Positions 21,787 through 35,168 of a stretch of 64,000 bases of DNA are shown one piece after another. Each line of letters opens with the position of its first letter. The stretch's first letter is position 1. The DNA lies in the NCBI RefSeq assembly GCF_901709675.1, contig NC_051090.1, positions 2,539,342 to 2,603,341 of the forward strand, given 5' to 3'. The notes under the pieces were generated by a model, which saw only the letters and a list, made by a program, of their open reading frames with translations, was not told the DNA's origin and searched no databases. The position numbers were made by a program, and so were the translations under genes. This DNA is from Syngnathus acus (Eukaryota; Chordata; Actinopteri; Syngnathiformes; Syngnathidae).

Positions 21787-24700
21787 CTAGGGAAAACAGA
21801 AGATTCATCTTAAAAAAGGAGCAGCTCCAGGTAGTTTCCTGCTCGCTAAAAGAATGCACGGGAACAAGATGGACGGCAGTCTCTGCCTGAAACGAAGGCG
21901 TGTCGTGAAGAACAAATATTGATTTTCAATGGAGTTGCGCTGCGGGCGTGTCTTCAAGGGACTGAAGACGGCGACCTTCAAAAATACATCAACCTTACCT
22001 GTCCGTAGAAGTCGGCCGAGGGTGAAGATCGGGACCGCTCGTGGAAACAGTCGGGTTTGACCCTCTCCTCCGAGCTCGGATTGAGAATGTTGTCGGCCGA
22101 GCGGAATCGTCCGGAGGCTCTGGTTTCGCCAGGTTTCTTCTGGGTGTTCCACCTGGCCTCGTATTCTGCAAAGGTGCCGAGTCGTTGCTGGTCCAGGGCG
22201 GAGTACGTTGGACCGCCCGGGTGGTCGTCCCCGCCGCTTTGCTTCGGCGCCGCTTCAGCGGAGTCACTGGAATTCTCCGTGTCGGCGGAGGCGTGACCGG
22301 GAGCGGTGGATTTCCCGTTCTGTTGGTCCGGGCAGGAGCTTTCTTCTTCTTTCACGCCAACGTGGTGGATTTTGTCCGGTTCAGAGAAGGACTTGACCTT
22401 CTTCTCTGCTGCGAAGCGCTTTCGTCCACCGATGCGCAAAGGTGCGGATTTACCGGTCCCGGCTTCTGACAGTGTCGGAAGAGGAGTGAGATCTTTCCTG
22501 GCCACGGCCGAGGATGGATAATTTGGTACGGCTTCCCCTGACGGGTGCTCCGCCAACACGGGCTCCAGATCTTTCCTTCTGAAGGAAGTAGCCTTCAGCA
22601 CGCGTGCTTGCGCTTCCTTCAAGTTATCCTTGTACGTGTTGGTGAAGGGGCTCTCCGACAAAGCCGGGGCGGCGCTCTGATCGGACTTCCACACGTCCTG
22701 CTCGTCTTGGTTCCGGTCGGGCAGAGCGGCGGCGCTCTTACTCTTCTGCAGCTGTACTCTTCTCATCTGAATTTCGTTCTTCAAGGTGGTGGCGAAGCGC
22801 TCGTTGCGGCGGATCTGCTTGGACTCGGACGTCTCCTCCGGACCGCCGCCGCCTTTTGAGGTCTCGTCCTTGGCGTCCAGGGACAAGGAATGGAGAATGG
22901 GCGTGGCCTGGGGGCAGATTCTGTCGGTGGCCTGGCTGCGCTGTCTCGTCTCTTGGCCCGGGGGTTCTCTGTGCTGCAGAGGAAGAGATCGCCGTTGGTT
23001 GGACAGTCTGATCGGAGTAACGGAGTACAGAACCTCTTCGTTTTGTGAACTTTGACCCCTGTGGCTCCTGGGCTCGACGGCTTCCACAGCAGAGGAGACG
23101 TGTTGGTTTTTGCTGTATCCGTTTGTTTTTCTACCATTTGAGGAGTACTGCTGTTGTGGAGTTAGTTGATATTTAGCTTTGGGGACGATCGAGTTCTGCT
23201 CTGTCTGGGTTAAGCCGAGCCCGGAAAAACTTTGCCTGTCCTCGACTTGTCCCGTCGCAGGCTGGCCTTTGGCGGCACAGTAGTATCGGCTCTGCCCGTT
23301 GCTCTCAGCGTCTGGGTCAATTGCTTGCGTTGTGCTTAAATTCCTCCTGGTGTTCTGGCCGGCGGGTTGAGCGGAACCGTTAGTGGTCAGCTCCTGCATG
23401 CTGGAGAAGTAGCCTCCGACATTTAGTGGTTTGGGAGTAGTGGCGGGCCACGGCTGAGCGGGGAAAGTGCTTTTATCGCTGTGATGTCTGGGATGACCTT
23501 GCCGGACATCACAGCTGGAGAGGGAGTGCTGCTTGTTCGAGCTGACCTGGGCGTGAGAGTAAAAACTAGCCCTGTCCTGTTTCGGGGACTGGTTGTGACC
23601 ACTCCGATCTTCAGGTTTCCCCGGGGTTCGCGAATTGGGCGGGTCGGGATGAGCCACGAGGCCTCGTTCCTTGGTGGCGGCAAAACTGTCGCTGCGTGCC
23701 GGCGGGAGCGGCGGCGGCGGAGAGGGGGAGGAGCTTTTCTTTTTCTCTGGAACATGCCAGACGGGTCCGCAGTTCATTCGACTAGAAGCGGAGTGGCGGG
23801 AGCCGGCTTGGTCGTCACATTGCGGGCCGTCGCAGCCTCCCGGCATCTGAAAGTACGTCAGCCTGTCGTCCTGTTTGACGCCCTCCGCTAAACTTTGGCC
23901 CATCCTGCCGTTAACGGGCCGTCCTCCGGAATCCCACTGGCTGACTTTGTACAGCACGTTCTCAGTGGAGGCAGCGTTGCTCTTTGACAGCGTGAAATCT
24001 GGCGTGCCGGAGCTAGTGGAGAAGGAGCTGTAGGCGGAGTCTCGTTTGCCGCCGCCGCCGCTGCCGAGGTGCTCCATGCTGTTGTTGGACTTAGCGGGGG
24101 ACAGCTGACCGGCCGGGTACGGGTGGGGGACGTGCTCTAGGCTGTCCATGCTGCCCAGAGAGCTGAAATGGTCCGAGACCCTGCAGAGGTTGGTTTGCTC
24201 CCAACTGGAGGACAGGTCAGTCGACGATGAGCTGGGGGGTGAAAATGAGCAACGGTGAAAGAGTTGTCGAAAAACTTTCGAGATCCCGGAAGCCTCACCT
24301 CGCATCGTACGTGGTGCGCCACGCAACGGCCGAGTTTGGAGACGGCTGCGTTTTGGCCGACTCGGATTGCCCTTCGTTGAACTTAGTGGAGTGCCAGGAG
24401 TGCGGCCTGCTTATGGGCTCATTGCGTCTGAACACAGAGAGACGAAAACAAAATGCAGAGTGGACTTGGAGACAAAAGAAATGCCTTAAAAATAAATCGC
24501 TTTTCTGATATTGATACACATCGATAAAAAACGTACCCTATGATAAAGTGATTCTTTCTGAGATGCGTGTCGGGAAGAAGATGACAACATATGTCAGAAG
24601 ACAACTACTGCAAACTTCCATACATGCGCTACATGAGGAATGAAGCTAACGACAATCCACATGCCGGAGAGGAAGGCTACAAGTCGCTACGGAAAAAAAG

Positions 24701-27700
24701 GTAGAAGCAGCGGATAAAATGGAAAAAAATATATAAAGATGGATATGGCTGGAGATTGCGACGACATGAGGGTTAAAGCTACTACTGGTCACTGGATGAC
24801 GCCACAGAACTGTACCTCATGGAACTTCGCAAAATCTTGGTAAGGAAGCTCCGGGCCACATGCACGTCATTCTCTGAGGGCATTTTGTGAGCTACAATGT
24901 CCACCATTTTCATATTCCTGCGCAGCAACGGAAGGAACACACATATACACCCGACACACACTCTCAGCACGAGACATGGCACTTTTTTTTTTTGCTCATT
25001 CAGAAAAGAAGAGAACACAACCCAAAACATCCTCGCTATTTAAACGAATGCTAATTCCATTAATCCGTTCAATTTGAGTCACGAACTTGCTCATGGGACA
25101 AATTAACCAATAGTAAAGAAGTGTTACAGCTCTCTCTGCTGGCTATGCTCAAAAAAGTCAAACTCCCAGGATGATGATTGACATGTATTCACCACTGGAT
25201 TCGTTGTGAAAAGGACGAGGCCGAGATGTCCACGGCTTTGAACATATGGTCGTCACGAGCCCAGCGAGGGGGTGGTGGGGGAAGGCTTAGTGATGGGAGA
25301 ATCTCTGAGCCACCTCAGCCCCTTTAAAGCAAGCTGTCGTCTGCCTCACTTTAGCATTTCCATCTTCGAGCAGCTCCAAAACGCTCCATAACGCTGTTGC
25401 GCTGGTCAAGAATTTCAGACGAGGCTTTCAACTCTGATTAGACTCGGTCGGACCTGACAAACAAAAAGCTTTGGGTTCAGGGGGTTGCGCCCTTTCCGTC
25501 ACCTCGACTAAAAGAACTTCAATGAGTCTTTGACAAGGGGGGCTTTCATTTGTGAAAAATGGCCATAAGACTATCAAAAACGTTGTTCTTAAAGAGCCAC
25601 CCAATTTAAATTTTTTTGGATGATTCAGCCGAGAATAAAAAAATTGCGGATTGGTGTTAAACGCTGACTGCAAAGACTAAGAAAAGCAAACTCCCATCTT
25701 CGGGGGACTTGTGAGCAGCCAGCCAGCCACACAAGGCGGCGGCGGCGGGCATTGGCATGCAAATGAGGGCGGCTTTATTAGGCCTATCGTCAGGGCTACA
25801 GCTGGCCTGGCGCAGATATGCTCCGAAAGTGAATCGGTTGGGCCGCCGCGCGATGGGGGGCAGGGGCGAGGCTGCAAAGGGATGCAAAATATCTGGAAAG
25901 TTGGCGGTAAACTTCCAGCATAGAAAAAAAAAAAAAATCATACTTGACCTACAAAGACGACGGAAAACACGATTGTCACCTCGCCGCATAGACGTGTTAA
26001 TATTCCCAAATATAATCCCCTTCAAACCACATGCTAGAGATTAATTGACGGAGTTGATCGTGGCTTAACCCAAATGAAGCGTGACCTCGTGAAGCTAAAC
26101 AATCAAAACAGTTCCGTATTAGGGTCATCAAACCTAATATGGGCCAAAGTAAAGTTTGCTTTGACTCACCCGGGCGGCGGACACGCAATCCCCAACGAGA
26201 CAACATCGAGAGCAACTCGGTGAAAAAAGTGAGAGCGCTTCCAAAGACGCAAAGCATGGTAGGTCCTGAAAGCTACACCAAACTTTTGTGACCACACGGA
26301 GGGGGAAGAAGATGAAGATGAAGAGGACAGCTATTGTCCCAAGCCAGTCCCCTCTTGGGGATTTTGTAGCCTATTGGCTCTCAAGTGGCTATATGCAAGA
26401 GCGTCCGCCAGCCTCCCTCCCTCAGCCCGAGTGGTGAGGCGGATGTGCATTTCTCCCATCGCTATGGCAACGGCTTGATCTCCAGGGCGCACCCCACTTC
26501 CAGAAAGCCTGGCTAATGAGCTTTGCGAGCACTCAGGGTGACGGCGACGAGCCGTGTTTTGGTTTGAAATTGTGATTTTGCCGTTGGAGGCGGCAAGGCG
26601 GTTAGCATGTTTAGCTACATTGTTGTCACAATACTACATCATAAGAGAAAAAGTGATCCATACTGGTGCAAGGTTATTGTAATCATAAAAAAAGAATCTG
26701 ACAATATTAATGAAGTATTAAGATGCCGTTACCCGTTAGCGTAACCTCAATCTTTAGCCAGCGACAAACATGACCAAGTCCAACAGGTGGAAATATTTAG
26801 AAGAACTGATGTGAGCCCGTCGCCAGCCACGGAGCAACTGATTTGAACAAATCCACTTCCGAGCGGAATTCAGCGCGGCGCATTCCAAACATGCTGCATG
26901 GGCTTATGAGCAAAAAAAAAAAAAAGTGCAATCAACTTTTCCAGGTAGGGAGGTGGACTGAACCACAACTATAAAATGACTGAGAAAAATGCACTTCGGC
27001 AAAAACACCAGAAGAGGGAAGCCAACCGCTGCAATGAATGGCGAGAGTTCATGTTGGGAAGTTTCAATGATTCCCAGAGAGAGCGAGAGAGAGAGAGAGA
27101 GAGAGAGAAAAAGAAAGAGAGAGAGTCCAGGCCGCAGGGGTCTGGCAGTAAAATCCACTGAAGTGAAGAAGTCAACAAAAAAAGGGACAGTGTCAACTTT
27201 TTTTTAATTAATCTCTGAAGGACCAAAATTGCCACATGAAGCCATCAAATCGGTTCTTGTGCCTGTCCGTGACATCATGAAACTTTATAAGAGTCATGCC
27301 AACCAAATTTCACGTTGCTGAGTGAAACTGGTTGAGATTTCAAAATCGGGGAGCGATTCAGATTTTCCCGTTTTATGCTGAGTCATCAATATCTGCTCTC
27401 GTGCTCCGCCCACATGCAAGCTTCAAGTACATTTTGGGACACGGTTCCTCGGGACCTTTTTTTTTTTTCATGACAGACGTTAATTCGCTCTTACGTAACG
27501 CGTCCATTTGCCATGTCTGGGCATGTTTGGCAGATGCTGAAATGCAAACCGCACCTTTTGTATTTGAAAACGCGGGGGATGTCTGGAATGGCGCTTCATC
27601 GACAATCCCGGTTTCATCAGCGCACACGGAGTAAACTGTTTGGAAGGAGGCCGCACCTGAACCCGGAGCAGGTTCCGACAGCTTCCTGTTCAACATGATC

Positions 27701-30700
27701 CCCGAGATAACAAAAACGAACAGCAATGCTATGGAAGGACTTTTTTTTTTTTGAAAGCGTGCTTCAATCAATGTGACTAAATATTTGCCTTCAGTAAGAT
27801 TGAGTACTACTGTAATGCATTTCTCCATTGTTATGTTCTGTGCCCCCCCCCCCACCCCACCTCGCCACAAGTCATCCGAATAACCTTGGACAAACTCGCC
27901 GGAGCAGATAAATAAATTCTTGAAGGCGGCCGAAGAGCAGGAAGGAAGTTGACGGTTCCAGCTGGCTTGGAGGCCGTCAACAACGCAACGGGAACAATGG
28001 GATCCTGTCTGCAGGAAACATCTTTCTTCATTTAGCGCGGCAAAGGCGACAAATAAGCAGATGCGCGCTTTGACGCCTCCCGCGGCGATTGTGTTCAAAC
28101 GACAACCGCACACATTGTTTCACTATGACGACTTTTGGGATGAATTTGAACACAACACACCTTTTGCTTTACTCTGCGTTCCAAAATGCGAGACAACGCA
28201 GAAAGGCAAACAGACGGCAACAAGTGGACAAAGCCTCCATTGTCGAGGCGGAAGGAGCTGACGAATGATTCATCGCTTTAAAGAAGATAGGAAGGCCGCG
28301 AGATGTTTACGGTGGCAGGGAGCGTAAAGGTGAAGTGGTGACGCACGGAGGCGGCAAAAGTACTCACTGTTTGTACTTAAGTACAAGCACAGACACCTCG
28401 AAAAACTAATAGTGGTCAATAAAAGTAGCAAAAGGACAGTAACAAAGTATTTGTACTCGATTACTTCCCACCACCACTGACAGTTGAGTGAATTCCAAAA
28501 TCACCCCGCAACCTGTCAAAAAAACGCAAACTCGGCGCCAGCCCACCAAACAGGATCATCCGGCCCGCTAGAAACCCAACTGCGGGCTAGAGGGAGCTCT
28601 CCGCGTCACCTCGGGTTTGTTGTCGGGAGTGGTTGCCGCGGCGACCCGCTTACCTTTTCACCATGAGGCTGAGTGTCCGGTGGGAGCCTTTCACCAAGCA
28701 GATTGCCTCCTGCCTGAAGCCGCTCAAGGGAATCTCGTTAATGTTGACAAGCTCATCTCCCGCCTGCAGGCCCACAGCTGCCGCCTTGCTGGACTCCTCC
28801 ACCTGACACATAAACGCAGCACGCCATTCAGGGTGGGTCCGAACCCGGTTGGGAGTCAAAGTAAAAAACTGTCCGTAAAATAAATATCAAAGTTGCCAAG
28901 AGGTAGATCGAACGGCAACATGTGTGGTCTGCCATGTGTTTAACATAAAAAATAAAAAAAAGTCTAAGAAGAAATGGATGTCAGGAGCGGGTCAGGGGAG
29001 CGTTTTTATGTCTGCCAAACACTCGCTGCGCTGCGTGTCTGACGGGAGACACCTGGGACACAGCGGACAGAAGGTCAGCTGGCGGAGAGCGGCCAAAGTC
29101 GTCTTTAGAAAAAAGCGGTTGGCTCACTCTGAAAAGAAGTCATGTGATCTGAACCCCAAATGTATTAAAAAAGAAGTCATGTTCCAATACTTTTGGAGGA
29201 AACCGTATCGACAACATTGCATTAGCACACCGGGATCTGCAGCTGATTATCAGTGTGAACCCGATGACGCAACGGCGCAGGCATGTGTACATTAACAGCA
29301 CATGACGCGCTCTTCATCCACGAGCGACCATCTTAGCTTCTTCTCATCTTTCGTTCCTCGTTCCCCTACGAAACAAGGTTACGGGAGGGGAGGGGGCGGC
29401 GGTTTGGAGGCTGGCCGGGTTCCCGACCTGGGCCCGATATGGTGGTGTATTTTGTGGAAGAGCCTGAATCGATGGCTGACGCATTCTGGCCGCTGCCAAG
29501 CGCAAAAGAGTGCTTAGGATATATTTAACTGTGCAACTAAAACATCAAATAAACACTCGTTGACGAGTCCAAGCGCAGAATGTGCAGCGTCAAAGCGGGC
29601 TAGTCTGCGACGCACCGAATTTTAAGACCGTAATTGTGGCTTTTTGGGTGTCTCAAAAGGGTTTGGTGAGTTTGCAAAGCAGCTGAGCGTTAAGCGGTGC
29701 CGACGAGGCCCGGACCAGTCAGTTGCAGCAGTTTTATCAGAACTGGACAAAAAGTCTCAAAGATTTGACAGCTCGACAAATAGGCCACAATAAATCATAT
29801 TTAAGTTTTAATGATAATGAGGGTCAAGGCACGAGGGCCTGTTTTAAGAGCATTCTGGGCCTTTTTTTTTTTTTTTTAAATATCCTGCCAAAGTGTTTTA
29901 CAACATTTAGTGTTAGGGTCGTTTGGGTGCAGCTTAATCACTGCCCTCGCTTGCTGCTAATTGGTGTGTTGGCTAAACGGTTTACGTGGGTTCGCGCACG
30001 TGTAACCCTCGGTAGTAAAATTCCTATAGGCGAATAAAGAAAGTGTTATAAAAAAAAAAAATGCTCATCAGCGTCAAGGCTGCACAAGGGTTTGGCTTTC
30101 ATTGCGTCCAACGGCGTGAATACATCAAGTATGTGGCTAAGCCAGACAAACAAAAATAAAAGGGCCGACTCTCCGGGAGATTTACAGCTCCTTTTTCTAA
30201 ACATTTCGCAGCGTGCTGGCCTAATCAGCGCCAGCCACATAGCGTGGCCTTTGTTGACGCTTTTCCTGCGGGCTCCAATCAGTCAATGTGCAGCTATGGC
30301 CGTGAAAATAGTCCCTCGGAGGGGATGCAAGGGGAAGGATGTGGTGTGAGCGGGCGGGGGGGAATGCGGACTTTCTGCTGACAAGGCGTCCCGTCATCAA
30401 AACTTCATGTGTAGTTGAGGCTTGGCCAGTAAACAAACAGATCAAGCCACCGCTCTGTTTTTGTGTCATAGATTGTCCTCATGAGGGTCAAAGGTGTAGC
30501 CGAGAGGACGTTCCGAGTGAGGCGGGGTCAGTATTAAAAGGAATCAAAAAATAAACAGCTGGACGCAAGCAAGCTTTCTCAAATCGCAAAAACTACCACG
30601 GATCTGCTTTGAATTATGGAAAGAATTCTCTTTTAAGTCTAGTCACCAAGATAAGAAGATACATAAAAGATTCTGAAGGCGAACATTCCCACGATATGAA

Positions 30701-32202
30701 ATCTAAAGACGCTTCTTTAAATCGATGCGTTTTAAGTGAACTTGATTTATCGCGGCGTTGCGCAACAATACGTCAAAGGTACGGACGGGGCGGCGTGCCC
30801 AGCTGTGTCGTGTAAAACGGGATTATTTCACTTTATCCTGAGTGAGGACTTTTAAGGCCGCCAAGACCTCGCGCATTACCTGAGTCATGACAGGAATGTT
30901 AAGAATTTTAATTAGATCCAGGAAAACGATCCCCCCCCCCCCCCAAGAGAATCGCTTCTCACACTGTGTGCCATTGTGCAAATATTTTATATTGTATACT
31001 TGTGTTTTCACAGCCATACATAATAAGAGTTGAATTCCTTTGTATAAAATATAAAAAAAGAAGTTAGCTTTTTATGGAAAGATGAAGGGGCCCGCTACTT
31101 CTCGACAAGACAGGGCAACATCAAATTTTGATTGATGTGTCTGTATGTTAAACAGATGTCGATCTTAAAACGTACAATCTGAGATGAAATGTGACTTTTT
31201 AATACTAGTAAATCCGCGCGGGAGAACAGTTAACTGTGTTGTGAGACAGAACCCAATAAAACTGACATATAAAAAAAAATTACAGGCGGCTTTGGAGCTA
31301 CACAGAACACATTCCTTTATCCATCCCTTTATTCCAGACACTAAGAATAGATACACTTGCTTCTTTATCTAGTTCAGGTATCTGGTATCCAATATCATCT
31401 TACAATGAGCTACCTTGTTGCGATGCAGCAATGTGGAACAAATGTCCTGACTGCTTAGCACAATAAGTCCACAACACGGCGGACCTGCTTGTATCTCAGA
31501 AAAGTCAGGTTACTTGTATTTCAAGGTATGTCACAATCGATCGCGGCACTTAAAAGGTTAAAATCTCACCAGGTCACCATTGGCTGTTTCCTCCGGTATC
31601 CATGAGGTAATGAAATATTAACAGCAAAATGCTGTCAACATCAAACTGCCGTCTTCAGTGACATATTAAGTCCTCAAGAGACACATTTTTTTAAGAGACC
31701 TACACGAGAGTCTCTCTTCCACCCCACTTGGCTTGAACTTTGGACCACTTTGGCGACGCGACTGGCCGAACTCAAACATGGTGTTTTCGCATCGGGAATT
31801 AAGCAGACGCCGAGGCCTTGCGTGGTAAATGATTACACCGGTGACATGGAAGCACAAATCGTACTGAGACAGAAACTATCTGTTGTTTGCGTTGAATCAA
31901 CATGCAGTGCTCATCGTGTTCTGTGACTGAGTCAAATGGAAGTGAGAAGAGAAAAAAAAAAAAAGCCAAAGAAAAAGCCATGTAGAGTTTTGGGTTACCT
32001 TGGTGATGAGCAGAGGTTCGCGATGTTCCAGCCCACCGCGGAGCGTGAAGCCCCACGGCGCGCCTCCAGAAAGCGACACTTCCAGGAGCCTCCAGCCGTC
32101 CCCGTCTCGTCCCCTGGGGTCCGAGTCGACTGCTTTGGCCATGACGTGCCAGTGGTGGCCGTCTATGTAGTGTGGTTCTACGTTGTACTGCTCTGAATCC
32201 AT
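19056..32202 (-). CDS. shroom2: shroom2, PDZ and ASD1/ASD2 actomyosin regulator, complete coding region
   Basis: Shroom proteins bind F-actin through ASD1 and recruit Rho kinase through ASD2 to drive apical constriction. Coding exons, 5' to 3': 31999-32202, 28654-28802, 24816-24917, 24299-24427, 21999-24231, 21701-21786, 20917-21273, 20027-20512, 19790-19958, 19405-19677, 19056-19328. All phases join: 4,461 nt, 1,486 residues (human about 1,616). Domains: PDZ at about 39-118, ASD1 near 670-720, ASD2 over roughly the last 250 residues. SHROOM2 rather than 3/4 is chosen from [44 protein letters not shown]-like text and [10 protein letters not shown]. The ATG at 32202 lies 6 bases after a clear acceptor, so a non-coding exon precedes it. 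Orthology is supported by cldn34 and wwc3 next door. Confidence 0.92.
21999..24231 (-). CDS. shroom2: shroom2 large central exon with ASD1
   Basis: 2,233 nt, about 744 codons. It begins [24 protein letters not shown]. Low-complexity Ser/Pro/Gln-rich text follows, including a Pro run before [10 protein letters not shown]. The ASD1 core [20 protein letters not shown] is near 22743-22810, followed by [20 protein letters not shown]. The end has [17 protein letters not shown] and [13 protein letters not shown]. Each block has a clear human SHROOM2 counterpart in the same order. Ends in phase 0 at CAG|GTAAGG. Confidence 0.92.
24816..24917 (-). CDS. shroom2: shroom2 coding exon 3: symmetric 34-codon exon after the PDZ domain
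   Basis: 102 nt with acceptor gcgcag|G and donor AG|GTACAG, phase 2 on both sides, so it can be included or skipped without frame change. It encodes [17 protein letters not shown], then [17 protein letters not shown]. With it, the junction reads VKRNMK ... [20 protein letters not shown]. Without it, [19 protein letters not shown], which resembles the human form I remember. The open frame, tight splice sites and matching phases argue that it is real; whether it is constitutive cannot be told here. Confidence 0.75.
27076..27125. repeat. (GA)n microsatellite
   Basis: Mostly uninterrupted GA repeats with a few A insertions. Confidence 0.9.
28353..28480. repeat. TACTTAAGTA dispersed repeat, best copy
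   Basis: Starts CGGCAAAAGTACTCACTG, then TTTGTACTTAAGTACAAGCAC, and ends GTATTTGTACTCGATTACTTCCCACCA. Related copies at 38283-38373 (inverted), 15155-15300 and the tail at 12392-12426 show it is a family. Confidence 0.65.
28654..32202 (-). CDS. shroom2: shroom2 coding exons 1-2: PDZ domain
   Basis: Exon 31999-32202 encodes the start and the carboxylate-binding loop ([15 protein letters not shown], then EPLLITK). Exon 28654-28802 completes the domain ([37 protein letters not shown]). The boundary is phase 0. The 38-residue leader before the PDZ is not one I recognise from mammals. Confidence 0.92.
28803..31998 (-). other. shroom2: shroom2 intron between the two PDZ exons (about 3.2 kb)
   Basis: No exon seen. 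It has poly-T/poly-A tracts near 29863-29878 and 30050-30060, a poly-C run near 30931-30944, and a probable dispersed-repeat copy around 31440-31560 (CTTGTATCTCAG, CTTGTATTTCAAGG). Confidence 0.5.
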
Positions 32203-32383
32203 GGAGATCTGAAGGGAATGAAACAACGATGATAATCATCCATTGTTTCTGATGACACCAATTGTAAACACCACCTATTTTATTTGACCAAGAGAGGACA
32301 AACTTAATATTAGATTGAATAAAATAAGGAAGAATGAAGAACAATGAAGATGTGAATAACAAGTAGAACGTTTCAACAGTTTT

Positions 32384-32405
32384 ACACACACACACACACA
32401 CACAA
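32384..32405. repeat. (AC)n microsatellite
   Basis: Dinucleotide run upstream of the first shroom2 coding exon, in its 5' intron. Confidence 0.9.
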
Positions 32406-32883
32406 ACCAGCTGAGTGAAAATTGAACCATGGGGCAGAAGTCGATATACAAAATTTTAATCCAAATAGTATTATTTTTTTTACACAACTAGCTAAATTCT
32501 ACTCACGGAGCGCTTTTTCTACCTTTATAAGCAGTTTTAACTGGACAGATCCTCATGTCCTATCATTTGAAACACGTCAACGTTGGAAACTAACCCTTGT
32601 TTAACTTTTTTTTAAACCCATAAAAGTCAAATAATTGACCGTTTTTCTTTTGTTTAAACACCTGTTGTCATCGTCCAGACGGCAACTTAATGCTCTTAGC
32701 ACAACAAAGTCCGAGAACAAACACAAAGAAGGGGGAGACCATCTTGTCCAGCAATAAACGCAACAAAAACTCTAATAAACACTTCCAATCAAATTCTGTC
32801 ATCGAGTCGAAGGCAAAACTAAATTGAGTTTCAAATTTTACCACAAACAACGTCGTATTTAATGCTTAAAAGCGTCGCCTTAC

Positions 32884-33270
32884 CTGGGGAATGCAACTTG
32901 TGGATCAACCGGTGGGCGATCACAGACCGTCCCCGTCGTTTAGTTAGCCGCTCAGTCAGTCAGTTCGGACGGGTTGATGTCCCGGTGTCGCCTTTACACA
33001 TTCTTCCTTTTAATTTACTTATTTTTGGATTGTCTTATATAGTTAAAACCTGCAAACCTGGCGCGCGCCGAATACAAAGTGTGAGAGAAGCTTCTCTGCT
33101 TGTGTGGCTACTCTTTGGCGGCGCACACCGCCGACACTGCCACACTCACTTACGCACGCACACAGTGGAGCTAAGTTGCCTTTTTTAGCTTTAGCACCCA
33201 CTCGGCCACCGTAGATATGGAATACGCCGCAATGGCGACCTCTACCGACAGTCAACCAACGTTGCGCTGA
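32884..33270 (-). other. shroom2: Probable shroom2 non-coding first exon and promoter
   Basis: A consensus donor on the minus strand (CCCCAG|GTAAGG at 32884/32883) lies about 680 bases upstream of the acceptor that precedes the ATG exon. CpG-containing sequence continues to about 33270. The 5' limit and TSS are not defined. It faces away from notch3. Confidence 0.5.
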
Positions 33271-33279
33271 CTCGGTGAG

Positions 33280-35120
33280 GAAACGAATTCACTACATTAC
33301 CCATAAGCCCCATGGAGGTGGAACGACGGAGACACAGAAAGTGTGTAGTAAGTCATGTTGACCACTAGATGGTAGTATTGCATTACTGTCTATCTAAATG
33401 AGTGAATGGAAAGGTTAATTATATTGAATCAAATAACTGGTGAGGAAAATCCAAGCAGCAGTTTCCGGCGCAAGAGCAAAAATAATGTAAAACTTTTTAA
33501 ACATGAGTAAGTAAACATGAGTATGCAAGAAGCAACATGCATAGCAGCTCGGTGTGAGTAAAAAAAAAAAAAAGGGGAAAAAAAAGAACCAGAGGGCACA
33601 GGCTCAACTTTTCACCTCTGCATAGAGGGGAAGTGAGTTTTGATGTTTGGTCTCGCTTACAGTATGTGATGTTTATCTGCCTGTGCAATCTTGTTTAGCT
33701 CCGCGGTATTGCAGGAGTAAATTGACTTACGAGCTTGTTCATGGCAAATATAAAACTCATAAGTCAAGGCACCGCTGTAATTCATTAGAGCAACCAAAAC
33801 CTATGAAAGTGACTGTCTGTAAAGTATATGTGTGTTTAAATGTCACAGGAAGAGGACAAGGCAAACCTTTCTCAGCTTCTTGTTCCTTCCTCTCGCCGCG
33901 TCGCCATGGTGACGGCCAGAGTGTGACAGTCATGTGAAAAGGAAGCTGATTGGATTAAAATAGTTGGTGCGATCAGGGGGTCAGCAACACGGCGCACGTA
34001 TTAAATACACAAGGCCTCCTTCAGACGTGCGTCTGTTCCTCTAATTTATTAAAAACATTTTTCATGAAGTGAAATGGATATCTATACACTATCTTTTTTG
34101 AAAAGGTGCATTCATCTCTTCCCACCTCATCCCAGTTGCATCCACCTCCTCCTCCTCGTCTCTCCATTGTCCAATTGCAGCGGTGAGGCTGGCAGATGCG
34201 CGGCAGAGGAGCAGATCATAAAAAGCGCAGGGCCTAAAAGAGGAAGTGAAGGGGGACCTGGTGAGTTATTGCCCCCCAAACGTACACACCGGGGCCTGGG
34301 AACAGGGAACTTCTCACGGTAAGGGGACAGCGGAGGGGCTGCTCTCAACTCTACTTGTTATTCATCACACCTTGCTGTCATCACAATATACAAAAAAGCA
34401 GCAGAGATTAAACTGTAATAAAGTCATGAAGATAAATGACCCCCCCCCCCCCCCCCTCGCCTCAATCACTTCATGTTTACATGAGCGCTACACAACGGTT
34501 CACATGTTCGGCAGATGGGAAAAGTTATGGATTTATACAGCTATCGAGATTGGCACATAAAGTAGACATACTGAAATGTTCTCATGTGATATGTCGAAAC
34601 GCTAGCACGGACACAGAACTGAAAAAAACAATTCGCACACTGAAAGTGCTGATACGATGGAATCGTGCGTGTTTGCCTGTTTATGTTGCGCCATTAACAA
34701 CTTAAAACTGTAGGGGCAAGGCTCGACTCGCCCACCCCGTGACCTTTGCTCCATCCAAATATGTATGTCCGTGTGTGCATTCGTTCTGGTGAGTTGCTCC
34801 TCGACAGAGGTCACGCTGCTAACTTTTTGGGATAAATCAGTCCCGCTAGAAAAACACAGCAGAGGGGTTTCAAAAAAACACATTTTTCCAGACAAATCGT
34901 TTTCTCTGATTGGTTAATCCCAAATGGGTTGATTTCGACCACCAGAATCTGCAAACCGCAAGAATGGACGTCACGAGACCTTAGTCATTCTATATCTGTT
35001 TATGATGAGGTGAATGCTAACTATAGGCCGTCATGTATACAGCACAGGCAGTTCCTCCTGCCTGACAGGTGCTGATTTGGTTTCCCATGGCTATGGAAGA
35101 TGCCGTGTTTATGGTGTCGT

Positions 35121-35168
<48 letters not shown>

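Larger units (their letters stand above)
24918..28653 (-). other. shroom2: shroom2 intron upstream of the symmetric exon (about 3.7 kb)
   Basis: Holds a (GA)n run at 27076-27125, a dispersed-repeat end near 25050-25130, a TACTTAAGTA repeat copy at 28353-28480, and several homopolymer tracts. A 246-codon open frame on the minus strand (27373-28113) has no recognised family; see the rejected list. Confidence 0.5.

Noticed and set aside
27373-28113. 246-codon open frame on the minus strand in a shroom2 intron
   Set aside because: It starts at GTG, its first ATG leaves about 150 codons, it crosses poly-T and poly-C tracts coding KKKK and GGGG, and no family is recognisable. Most likely chance.
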